From: Neoarius graeffei
Taxonomy: Eukaryota; Chordata; Actinopteri; Siluriformes; Ariidae
DNA: 64,000 nt
Assembly (NCBI RefSeq): GCF_027579695.1
Contig: NC_083587.1
Location: forward strand, 45,067,732 to 45,131,731
Direction: 5' to 3'
In this document: piece by piece, positions 25,721 through 37,300 of the stretch
How positions within the stretch are numbered: position 1 is the stretch's first letter
How the letters are laid out: each line of letters starts with the position of its first letter
Notes under the pieces: model-generated
Seen by the model: the letters and a program-made list of their open reading frames with translations, nothing else
The model's database searches: none
Told to the model about the DNA's origin: nothing
Position numbers and translations under genes: made by a program

Positions 25721-26108
25721 ATACACTCAGAGTTGGTGGTTTAAGTTCAATAATTATGTCAATATTTATGTAGGGGAAAGCTCAGAGTCAGGTTACGTAA
25801 GTGTTTAAGTTGATTTTCTAGGCGCCCCATTAATATGACCTGCGTGCAGGTCATGCTTCCAAGGTTACCAGATCTAATGGGAGTGTAGTTGTGTATATTG
25901 CCAGTATATTGCTGCAGTAGTAATTATCATGCTCATCACTGCACATTTGTTGTAATACTTTCCACCCTCAAGATTTGGCATCTTATACATATCATAGCAG
26001 TTGATCAAGAACAACCTGTTTTGAAAAGAGTACAGCAACAGAAAACATCAAGCTTAGCCAAGGGTAAAAAAACCCGCATTATCCACACCATACCATTAAT
26101 TTTGTGCA

Positions 26109-27020
26109 AATAACAGTTATTCCACGAAATCGAGTCATACATGAGCTGATAGTCAACGAGGCGCGTAGCACCGAGTAGGCTATAAGCCATGTAAGACGAG
26201 ATGGAGTGGAATAACTGTTTTACTCTATCCACATTCACTGGATTTTGAGAAACGGAACTTTTTTTTTTTTGCAAATTCGAGAAATGAAAACTTTATACAA
26301 AACATCCAACAAAATAATTAACGCTTAGAATGTAAACAAACTGGCGAAATGAAAGCAAAAATTTGTGAAAAATGTGATAATAATCTCATCTCATCTCATT
26401 ATCTCTAGCCGCTTTATCCTTCTACAGGGTCGCAGGCAAGCTGGAGCCTATCCCAGCTGACTACGGGCGAAAGGCAGGGTACACCCTGGACAAGTCGCCA
26501 GGTCATCACAGGGCTGACACATAGACACAGACAACCATTCACACTCCCATTCACACCTACGGTCAATTTAGAGTCACCAGTTAACCTAACCTGCATGTCT
26601 TTGGACTGTGGGGGAAACCGGAGCACCCGGAGGAAACCCACGCGGACACGGGGAGAACATGCAAACTCCACACAGAAAGGCCCTCGCCGGCCCTGGGGCT
26701 CGAACCCAGGACCTTCTTGCTGTGAGGCGACAGCGCTAACCACTACACCACCGTGCCGCCGTGATAATAATAATTCTTGAAAAATAAAAAAGATACATTC
26801 TTACCATCAGATACTTTAAACCATATTTTCTTGCTTTTTTTTTTTTTTTACTTTTTGGGGATTTGTTTTCGAGTAGAGTTTTTATTTCGTCCTCGGTTGG
26901 TCCAGTAACACGCTCCGCCATTTTGTTTTTCTCTACTCACGGTATATGAGCTGATAGCCTAGTAGTAGAGTAGCCAATCAGAGCGCGCGATTGCTCATAT
27001 CCAGTGAATGTGGATAGAAT
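26109..27020 (-). mobile_element. palindromic element with Crypton-like exon, copy 3
   Basis: Starts with a palindrome (ACAGTTATTCCACGAAATCG to GTGGAATAACTGT, 26112-26218). Exon at about 26805-26921 begins MAERVTGPTEDEIKTLLENK but is frameshifted after a run of AAG codons. Split by a SINE at 26385-26760. Confidence 0.5.
26385..26760 (-). repeat. Mermaid-like SINE, 11-bp TSD
   Basis: Flanked by GTGATAATAAT at 26374-26384 and 26761-26771; inserted in the Crypton-exon element. Confidence 0.8.
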
Positions 27021-27413
27021 AAAATTTAATGTAGCTACACGGTATTAAATTGAGGTCGTGAGACTATAGTAAGTGTGTGGGTTGTAGGCTATTTTATAAC
27101 TCTTAATTCACTGAATTCATTATTTTCAGTTTACTGATTAATAAAACGATGTGCTCCCACGATAAAATGTACCCTTGGTTTAAAGGATAAAGTGATCAGC
27201 ATTCATCAGCTTTAAGTACTTTAAGTAAAAAAAAAAGAAAGAAATCAATCAATTTAAGTCTAAGGTCTCCTTACAAAAAAAGCCACATGAACTTGATATG
27301 TGAATAATACAGTATCATGGTTCACTTGTGGCATTTAAACATGTTGTTTTAGACAGTCTTAATGAGTTTTTATTTTCACATGAGATTTTTACAGTCTCAA
27401 TTAATTTGTGGTC

Positions 27414-27784
27414 TCATCTCATCTCATTATCTCTAGCCGCTTTATCCTTCTACAGCAGGCGAGCTGGAGCCTATCCCAGCTGACTACGGGCGAAAGGCGG
27501 GGTACACTCTGGACAAGTCGCCAGGTCATCACAGGGCTGACACATAGACACAGACAACCATTCACACTCACATTCACACCTACGGTCAATTTAGAGTCAC
27601 CAGTTAACCTAACCTGCATGTCTTTGGACTGTGGGGGAAACCGGAGCACCCGGAGGAAACCCACGTGGACACGGGGAGAACATGCAAACTCCGCACAGAA
27701 AGGCCCTCGCCGGCCCCGGGGCTCGAACCCAGGACCTTCTTGCTGTGAGGCGACAGCGCTAACCACTACACCACCGTGCCGCCC
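27414..27784 (-). repeat. Mermaid-like SINE, 12-bp TSD
   Basis: Flanked by TAATTTGTGGTC at 27402-27413 and 27785-27796. Confidence 0.8.
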
Positions 27785-28640
27785 TAATTTGTGGTCATTT
27801 TTCACAATTCATTCATTTTCTCGTAATTTTTTTTTTTTTACACAGGATTCATTCATTTTCACGTTAATTTTTCTAATGTAGGGTTTGTGGTTCAATTTTT
27901 CAAATGTGATTTTCTCATACGAATAATCCGTTGCCATGTGTTCACAAGATGTCGTGTTTCACACAACTGTTCGAGTTGCACACAAGCCTGTAGTTACGTT
28001 TGAACTCTGAAAAGCGATGTGCACAGTTTCAGTATGAACTCCACACTACACTAACACTAAATACAGCCCACAGTGACTGTTGCGTTTACAAAAATACACT
28101 GCCTGGCCAAAAAAAAAAGTCACACACTCTAATATTTGGTTGTACCGCCTTTAGCTTTGATTACAGCACACGTTCGCTGTGGCATTGTTCCGACAACCTT
28201 ATGCAATTTCACAACATTTATTCCCATCCAGAGTTGTATTAATTTTGTTCTGAGATCTGGTATTGATGATTGGAGAATCAAAACACTCTACAAAGTCTTC
28301 TCTAGCACATCCCAAAGACTTTCAATGGGGTTAAGGTCAGGACTCCGTGGTGGTTAATTCATGTGTGAAAATGATTCCTCATGCTTCCTGAACCCCTCTC
28401 ACAATTTGAACCTGGAGAATCCTGGCATTCTTGGCCTGGAATATGCCATCAGGGAAGAAAAAAAAATCCATTGATGTAATAATGTGGTCATTCAGTACAT
28501 TCAGGTCGTCAGCTGATTTCATTTTATTGCCCCGTAATGTTGCCAAGCCTGGACTTGACCAACTGAAGCAACCCCAGATCATAGAGGCTTGTACAGTGGC
28601 CACTATGCATCACTTCATGCACTTCCCTTATTACCCTGAG

Positions 28641-29858
28641 CAGAGGTGGACAGTAATGAAGGACATTTACTTGAGTACTGTACTTAAGTACACTTTTTGA
28701 GTATCTGTACTTTACTTGAGTATTTTTTTTTTTGGAAACTTATGACTTTAACTTCACTACATTTGAAAGGCAAATATCGTACTTTTCACTCCACTACATT
28801 TCTATCAAGGTCCTCGTTACTAAGAAGCAGCTTTGAAAGTGGATGTTTTTTTCTTTTCTAAAACGTGATTGTTTTTTTCGTAGGTGACACTGAGACAGTC
28901 TATCAGTAATCACTAGGGTCACGTCACGTCCATAGACTGTATAAAATCAAGCTCAATGATTTCTCAGCAGCGTTATTTAACACAATCAGTTGATGGCAGA
29001 ATGGAAGGAGGCGGTTCTTCTGGGGAACGCACACACTCATGGCTATACCTAGAACCCATGTTTCAGTTTTCTGAAAGGATTAAAGATTAATTTCCTTTTA
29101 AACGTTTGCTTTGTTTGCCGAAAACGAACCACATCACGGCCTACAAAAACTCACCGTCCAACCTGCGGAAGCATATTGAGGTATATAAACGTTTTATTCT
29201 AAGAGAAACCTTGCGGTGAAGTTGTCTGTGCTTTTAGAGCTAGTGATAACGTTGCAATAGCTATGCAGTCTGCTTAGTCAAATGACTTTCTATGGATTTG
29301 CTCACCAAGTTGTCGTCGCCTTGTCCACGGCTAACGTTTACACATAGCTAGTTAACTTGGACACTGTTAGTTAGCATGTAAAAATGGAGTTACGCTAACA
29401 TGAATAACGTTAACTTATCTGAAGTCCTTTTAGAAATATGTTTTAGCATAATCTTGCCAAATAAACGGAATGTAGAAATCTTTCTTTTCTAGTCGCGTTA
29501 GCTACCCAACATGACTTTGAGTTTGAAAAGAGTTTGCTAGCATGTCAGGTGGCGTTTCACTGACTAGCTAGCTTAATGTTAAACCACCATGATGGCACAG
29601 CATGCGTTCATTTTGTGAATTCACATTTCTGTCTTTGGTAACGGCGTTAAGTTTTGTAAGTGTTGTGGCAATAATACAATGATGCGTTGACAGAAAATGC
29701 ACTTTTAATACTTAAGTATTTTTAAAAGCAAGTACTTCAGTACTTTAACTTAAGTAAAAATTTGACTGTACACCTTTCACTTGTATCGGAGTAACATTTG
29801 ACCAGTGGGATCTGTACTTTGACTTAAGTAATGAAGTTGGGTACTTTGTCCACCTCTG
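28641..29858 (+). mobile_element. Tol2-like hAT element, non-autonomous
   Basis: Ends CAGAGGTGGACAGTAATGAA and GGGTACTTTGTCCACCTCTG, with subterminal ACTTGAGTA / TACTTAAGTA motifs as in Tol2, are bounded by a perfect 8-bp duplication ACCCTGAG (28633-28640 and 29859-29866). It contains one decayed transposase exon. Confidence 0.85.
29001..29180 (+). pseudogene. hAT transposase BED-finger exon, decayed
   Basis: MEGGGSSGERTHSWLYLEPM, then FQFSERIKD, a TAA codon, and FKRLLCLPKTNHITAYKNSP with SNLRKHIE at a GAG/GTATAT donor. The C..C....Y..SPSNLRKH layout is a BED zinc finger. Its first Cys appears as Arg (KRLLC), so the finger is broken twice over. The rest of the transposase is absent. Confidence 0.65.
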
Positions 29859-30763
29859 ACCCTGAGGTACCCATCACTCTGGAATAGGGTAAATCTGGAC
29901 TTATCAGATCACATGACCTTTTTTCCATTGCGTCAGAGACCAATCTTAATCCTCCCTATACTCCCTAAATCAAAGCCTTTTCCTCTGATTAGTCTCACTA
30001 ATAAGTGGTTTCCTTATGATCACATAACAGTTTAGTCCCAATCCTGTGAGTTCTCATCACACTGTTTATGTGGAAACGATCTTATGTTCACTATTACACA
30101 TAATGAGTTCTACGGCCGATTGTTTTTACGATTTGATTTCACCAAGGGTTTAAATGATCTCTGATCACAGTCAGTCAAGTGAGAAGCTACTCACTGCATC
30201 AGTTAGAGTTAAAATAATTGTTGCCAGCTGAAAGAAATTAATCACTGCAGTAATTATCCAATCAAAGGCTCTCAAGTATTTGAAAAATTTAAATCCGAAC
30301 CATGACTTTTTTTGGCCAATGATTCTGTTAATCATTGACAAACCTTGTTCTTTTGTGTGTGCAATTTGGAAATCTGCCAAAAGAAATCAATTTGCACAAG
30401 AATTGATTCTTTATGAAATGGTTTTCATAGTTTCAAAAATAAAATGTATTCTTTTTACTGTTCGTATTGTACCTCTACATTATTGTCAGATTATTTCTTG
30501 CCTGTTATATTGTCTTTACAAGCGCATTTATAGCAGACTACTGCATTTATGTGTCTGTGTACGCATTTGTTCAAAGAGATGACTTTGAAGAAAATGTCAG
30601 ACAGTGTATAAAAGGGGACCAACCCCTGAGAAAGAACATTTTTAGTACCTCCCCCGTCACACCCTGGGTCATGTTTATCAAAGCTCAGAAGTTACATCAG
30701 CAATTTCTTTTGAGACCAAAAATATATATTGAAGCAATATAGACTTATAGCAATATAGCAGAC

Positions 30764-31363
30764 TTTATTCCATATAAAAAAAATCTTCATGACAAGAATA
30801 AATCAATAAAACATGTAAGTGCAAACAGACTGTAGGTGGAATTTTGTGTTATCTCCATATACAGACTGTAAACCTAATAAACAAACTATAACTTGGCATT
30901 TCCAAAGTGAATCTACGTCTTTTTTTTTTATTATTAAACACACAATGACTATAAACGCAGTTCAGCAACCAGTCCAATATCCTGGTGACACTGGCTGAAA
31001 AACACCTGCAATCTTAAAAATGATCATGGCTGAGTTTGGGGTTTAAATCCGATCATTATATTTCTTTACTGATAACTGACATAATGCTAATATTACCCAA
31101 ACATACACACATTTTGCTTCAATTTGGTTTCAATCCATCACCAGAAATTAGACATCTGCATTCGGCCAACAAACCACTTACTATATATAGGATCTATATT
31201 ATTTACTGCACATAAAAAAAACATGTATACAGGTTATATTACCAAGTAATAACAGCAATGAATCAAAATGGTGACAGGATGGTGCAGTGAAGAAAAAGAG
31301 GTTGCGTGTGTTGATCTGTTGATGTGACAGAGGATTTGCTCTGTATACGAGGGTGTAGCAACA
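30764..31363 (-). other. predicted 3' UTR of the 4.1 gene
   Basis: Non-coding sequence after the predicted stop; a minus-strand AATAAA lies at 30764-30769. No 4.1 C-terminal-domain coding sequence is seen on this strand between 23 and 31.3 kb. Confidence 0.4.
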
Positions 31364-31393
31364 TCACATGGCCAATAATCCATCTGCTCCCAT
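31364..31393 (-). CDS. epb41: predicted last coding exon of the 4.1 gene (MGADGLLAM, stop)
   Basis: The SABD exon ends in phase 0 at a GTGAGT donor. The next good acceptor (TTTTATTTTCCAG) opens onto nine codons and TGA. This would end the protein right after the spectrin-actin-binding region, without the usual C-terminal domain. The acceptor is strong, but an alternative downstream splice to an unseen exon is possible. Confidence 0.55.
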   Translation of the reverse strand: MGADGLLAM

Positions 31394-34300
31394 CTGGAAA
31401 ATAAAACCATGTCAGTGATGGATGAGAGACAAACCCTCATTCTGCTTTGGACAAATAGAGCCATTAATTTCACACAGCAAGGTGATCCAGTATTTATGGT
31501 GTGTGAGACTCACAATGTCTATGCCGTTAAATAGATCGCCATTGGATAATTTGGGGAAGACAGCAGGAGTGTATGTCGAGATACGCCTGTCCCACTCACT
31601 CGGGGCAGACATAGGCATGTCCTCCATAAAGATGCGCTTTAACAAGCTGATGCTGGCATGATGCCTCAACACCATCTCCTGAGTCACATCAGAGTCCTGA
31701 GAGAGAGAGAGAGAGAGAGAAGAAAAAATAATCAAAAAGACTTATTAATCTCATCTCATTATCTCTAGCCGCTTTATCCTTCTACAGGGTCGCAGGCAAG
31801 CTGGAGCCTATCCCAGCTGACTACGGGTGAAAGGCGGGGTACACCCTGGACAAGTCGCCAGGTCATCACAGGGCTGACACATAGACACAGACAACCATTC
31901 ACACTCACACCTACGGTCAATTTAGAGTCACCAGTTAACCTAACCTGCATGTCTTTGGACTGTGGGGGAAACCGGAGCACCCGGAGGAAACCCACGCGGA
32001 CACGGGGAGAACATGCAAACTCCACACAGAAGGGCCCTCGCCAGCCCCGGGGCTCGAACCCAGAACCTTCTTGCTGTGAGGCGACAGCGCTAACCACTAC
32101 ACCACCGTGCCGCCCCTGCTCATTCATGTAATTATCCAATATTAAAATCATACAGATACAAGCCAAGAGCTTCACTTATTGTTCATATCAAGCATCAGAA
32201 TGAGGAAAAGATGTGATCTCAGTCGCTTTGACCATGGCATGGAAGCTGGTGCTAGACCACTCGTGTAGTGGTTAGCACTGTCGCCTCACAGCAAGAAGGT
32301 TCTGGGTTTGAGCCCAGTAGCCTTTCTGTGTAGAGTTTGCATGTTCTCCCCGTGTCTGCATGGGTTTCCTCCGGGTGCTCTGATTTCCCCAACAGTCCAA
32401 AGACATGCAGTTAAGTTAACAGGGGGCAGCCATGGCCTGAAGTTTGGGCTGAAGTGCCTTGCTCAACCCCCAACTGCTCCCCGGGTGCTGTAGCATAGCT
32501 GCCCACTGCTCTGGGGATGTGTGTGTGCTCATTGCTCACTTGTGTGTGCATGTGTGTATTCACTGCTTCAGATGGGTTAAATGCAGAGGAGGAATTTCGC
32601 CGTATACTTAAGTCTGTGCTTGAGTGTATGTGTGATAAATAAATGCTTCTTGTCTTCGAAGCTCTGGTTTGAAACATCATCTGGCCTTTTTCCAATCTGA
32701 TCATCCTGTGCTCACTGTAGCTTCAGATTCATGTTCCTGGCTGACAGGAGTGGAACCCGATGTGGTTTTCTGCTGCTGGAGCCCACAGTCGAAATCACTG
32801 AGATCACATTTCTTCTGTATTGTGATATTTGATGAAAATATTAACGACATGAAGCTCTTGACCGATACCTGAATGACTTTAAACATTGTACTGCTGCCAC
32901 ATGACTGATTGAAAATTGCTTGGATGTGCATGGGTTCCTAATAAACATATAATACAGTAAAGCCGGAAAGTCTGCACACCCCTTTCACCTCCTCCACGTC
33001 TTATTACATTACAGACTTATTCTACAATACAGTGAGTTCATTTTTGGTCACAAAATTCTACACAAAATAGTCCATAATGACAAAGTGAAAGCAAGTTTTT
33101 AGACATTTGTGCTAATTTATTAAAAATCAAAAGGTAAAATATCATATGTACACAAGTGTGCACACCCTTTGATATGACACCCAAAAGTGAGCTGAGGTGC
33201 ATTTTGTTTCCACTGATACTGCTTGAGATGTTTCTACAACTTACTTGGAGTCCACCTGTGGGAAATTCAATTGATTGGACATGATTGGGGATTGCCACCA
33301 CCTGCCTATATAAGGTCCCACAGTTGACAGTGCATGTCAGAGCAAACTCCAAGCCATGGGGTCAAAGGAATTATCTGCAGACCTCAGAAACAGGATTGTG
33401 TCAAGGCATAGATCTGGAGAAGGGTACAGAAAAATTGCTGCAGCTTTACAGGTCCTAAAGAGCACAGTGGCCACCATCATTCATAAATGGAAGAAGTTTG
33501 GAACCACCAAGAATCTTCCTAGACCTGGCCGCCTGGTCAAACTGAGCGATCGGGGAACACGGGCCTTGGCCAAGGAGGTGAGCAGGAACCTGAGGGTCAC
33601 TCTGACAGAGCTCCAGCGTATCCTTGTGGAGATGGAAGAACCTTTCAGAAAATCGACCATCCAGGCAGCACTCCACAAATCAGGCCTTTATGGTAGAGTG
33701 TCCAGACGGAAGCCACTCCTTAGTAAAAGGCACATGACAGCCAGCTTGGAGTTTGCAAAAAGGCACCTAGAGGACTCTCAAACCATGAGAAACAAGATTC
33801 TCTGGTCTGATGAAACCAAAATTGAACTTTTTGGCCTGAATACCAAGCGTCATGTCTGGAGGAAACCAGGCACCGCTCATCACCTGGCTAATGCCATCCC
33901 TACAGTGAAGCATGGCAGTATCATGATGTGGGGATGTTTTTCAGCAGCAGGAACGGGGCGACTAGTCCTGATAGAGGGAAAGATGAATGCAGCTAAGTAC
34001 ACAGAGATCCCTGAAGAAAACCTGCTCCAGACTCAGACCGGGGCAAAGGTTTACCTTCCAACATGACAACGACCCGAAGCACACAGCCAAGAGAACAAAG
34101 GAGTGGCTTCGGAGAAAGCCTGTGAATGTCCTTGAGTGGCCCAGCCAGAGCCCAGACCTGAATCCAATTGAACATCTGTGGAAGGAGCTGAAAATGGTTG
34201 TGTAGCGATGCTCCCCATCCAGCCTGACAGAGCTTGCAAGGATATGCCAAGAGGAATGGGCAAAAATGTCCAGAAACAAGTGTACCAAGCTCGTAGCTTC

Positions 34301-37300
34301 TTTCCCAAGATGCCTTGAAGCTGTAACTGCTGCCAAAGGTGCATCAACCAAGTATTAGGCTAAGGGTGTGTACAGATATGTAACCCCTAAATAACCTATT
34401 TTTGTCAGTAAAATAAAATTGCATATTTTCTAAAAACCTGTTTTCACTTTGTCATTATTGGTGATTGTGTGTAGATGTTTGAGGCAAAAAATGAACTCAA
34501 TCTATTGTAGAATAAATCTGTAACGTAATAAAATGTGGAGAAGGTGAAAAGGGTGTGCAGACTTTCCGGCTTGATTGTAAATGAATATTGAATAATAAAT
34601 GTCTCTAGTTAAATGTTTACACACCTCTAACATTAGAATGCTGTGACGGACATAAATGGAGTCACCCTCGAGTCTCTTCTTTGGTCTCTGTAATAGAATA
34701 AACAAAAATGCAACAAGTGGAGCAGTAAATATACAGTATGTCTGTGTACCAATCCATTTTATGTCAATAACATATGTGCAATGTGCATTTATCTTGGGTT
34801 TGGGTGTACAGTAAGAAATAATGCAGACAAATTCAAAGATGGATTGGCCAACCTCTCTTATAATGATGGACTCTATTTCCACCTGCAGAAGCAAAGAAAG
34901 GTGATGTTCACTGGAACAGTTTATGCATTACAGATTTAACCTAGTCCTATACCGGTACCTATACATTTTCAAACAAAGGATCCCCCGAAAATGTGTACGT
35001 CAATGCAATATGCATTATCACAGATAAAACAAACGCCTACAACACAGAACACATTTTGATCATTTGTTTGTTATTGGTGTGTTTGTAAGTTCATATTCTG
35101 GACCTTAGATTCTTGCTTTATGTCTTGTGTGATCTCTTGTGTGATGTCCAGTCTCTTTAGTCTCTCCTCTTTAAAGGTGGGTCTTGTGATGTGAACAGAT
35201 TGTGCAGTGGGAGTCGATGTCATTGGCTGGGCAGCTCGAGTCGGTGAGATGACAGAAACTGAAGTAGCTTTGAATCCTCATGAAAGAAGAAAAAGAAAGA
35301 AGTAGAAATTCAAATCATTGAACACTGGGCCTCATGTAAGAACCACTCATACATACGAACAGGTTCGTTCTTAAGTGGCTTGTATGAGTGATTTATGAGA
35401 ACTTGCTGCATTCACCAATCTTCTCATATTTTGAATTTTCTCTTAGGCATGAACACAGTTTACGAGTGGTCCAGACCTGTTGTAGGAGTCATCATGTACA
35501 ATTAGCTTGCTGTTATCCAAACGTGTTCACTAACGGATTGTATATTTCATTACTCTGAGTTTGAAAATCTTATACACTTCATAATTATGTTGGCATTATG
35601 CTGTTGAACTCTATGATTCAAATTATTATATACAACTCAAATTCCAAAAAAGTCGGGATGCTGTGCAAAATGTCAATAAAATACAGAATACAATGATTGG
35701 TAAATCCTTTTCAACCTATATTTAATTGAATACAATACAAAGACAGGAGGGCGGCATGGTGGTGTAGTGGTTAGCGCTGTCGCCTCACAGCAAGAAGGTC
35801 TGGGTTCGTTTCTGTGCGGAGTTTGCATGTTCTCCCTGTGGGTTTCCTCCGGGTGCTCCAGTTTCCCCCACAGTCCAAAGACATGCAGGTTAGGTTAACT
35901 GGTGACTCTAAATTGACCGTAGGTGTGAATGTGAGTGTGAATGGTTGTCTGTGTCTATGTGTCAGCCCTGTGATGACCTGGCGACTTGTCCAGGGTGTAC
36001 CCCGCCTTTCGCCCGTAGTCAGCTGGGATAGGCTCCAGCTTGCCTGCGACCCTGTAGAACAGGATAAAGCGGCTACAGATAATGAGATGAGAGACAAAGA
36101 CAGGATTTTTTTTTTTTTAAGATTTTTTTGGGCTTTTTTCACCTTTATTGGATAAGACAGTGTAGAGACAGGAAATGAGCAGGAGAGAGAGAGAGACGGG
36201 GAGGGATCGGGAAATGACCTCGGGTCGGAATCGAACCCGGGTCCCCGGATTTATGGTGTGGCGCCTTATCCACCTGAGCCACGATGCCCCCAAAGATAGG
36301 ATTTTTAATGTTCAACCCGATAAACTTTTTTGTTTGTTGTAAATATAAACTCATTCTGAATTTGACAAAGTCGGGACAGGAGCACGCTTACCACCGTTAC
36401 ATAATTTTTTCTTTTGATAACACTCAGTAAGGGGCGGCACGGTGGTGTAGTGGTTAGCGCTGTCGCCTCACAGCAAGAAGGTCCGGGTTCGAGCCCCAGG
36501 GCCGACGAGGACCTTTCTGTGCGGAGTTTGCATGTTCTCCCCATGTCCACGTGGGTTTCCTCCGGGTGCTCCGGTTTCCCCCACAGTCCAAAGACATGCA
36601 GGTTAGGTTAACTGGTGACTCTAAATTGACCGTAGGTGTGAATGGTTGCCTGTGTCTATGTGTCAGCCCTGTGATGACCTGGCGACTTGTCCAGGGTGTA
36701 CCCCGCCTTTCGCCTGTAGTCAGCTGGGATAGGCTCCAGCTTGCCTGCGACCCTGTAGAACAGGATAAAGCAGCTAGAAATAATGAGATGAGATGAGATG
36801 AACACTCAGTAAGCTTTTGGGAATTGAGCACACTAATTGTTAAAGTTTTGAATGTGAAATTCTTTCCCATTCTTGCTTGATCTATGACTTCAGTTGAACA
36901 GTACCAATATATTCTCTGTTGTCGTATTTCATAACGCACCGCACATTTTCAATGGGAGGCAGGCCGGCCAGTTTAGCACCTGCGCTTTTTTACTACAAAG
37001 CCATGCTGTTGTCACACATGCAGAATATAGTTTGGCATTGTCTTGCTAGAACAAGCAGGGAAGTCCCTGAAAAAAAAAAAACATTGTCTGGATGGCAGCA
37101 TATGTTTCTCCAAAACCTGTATATACCTTTCAGTATTAATGATGCCTTCACAAATGTGCAACTAACACATCCCATACCATCACAGATGCTGGATTTTGAA
37201 CTTTGTGCTGGTAATAACCTGGATGGTTCTTTTCCTCTTTAGCCCAGAAGATGCAATGTCCATTATTTCCAAAAATAATTTGAACTGTGGACTCATCAGA

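Larger units (their letters stand above)
28098..30170 (-). mobile_element. Tc1-like fossil split by a hAT element
   Basis: Left part from CACTGCCTGGCCAAAAAA (28098) and right part to about 30170 match the copy at 19.14-19.86 kb. The interior is interrupted by the hAT element at 28641-29858. Transposase remnants only. Confidence 0.6.

Noticed and set aside
23300-31300. 4.1 C-terminal-domain exons downstream of the SABD
   Set aside because: Looked for TKTITYE-like and TTTTQITKT-like codings on the minus strand; only repeats were found.
36454-36939. Repeated ORFs of 100-160 codons such as [16 protein letters not shown] on many strands (10.5, 13.8, 18.7, 23.3, 26.5, 27.5, 31.8, 36.0, 36.6, 38.6 kb)
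   Set aside because: They are translations of the tRNA-derived SINE in various frames; the same protein appears wherever the SINE lies and has no independent support.
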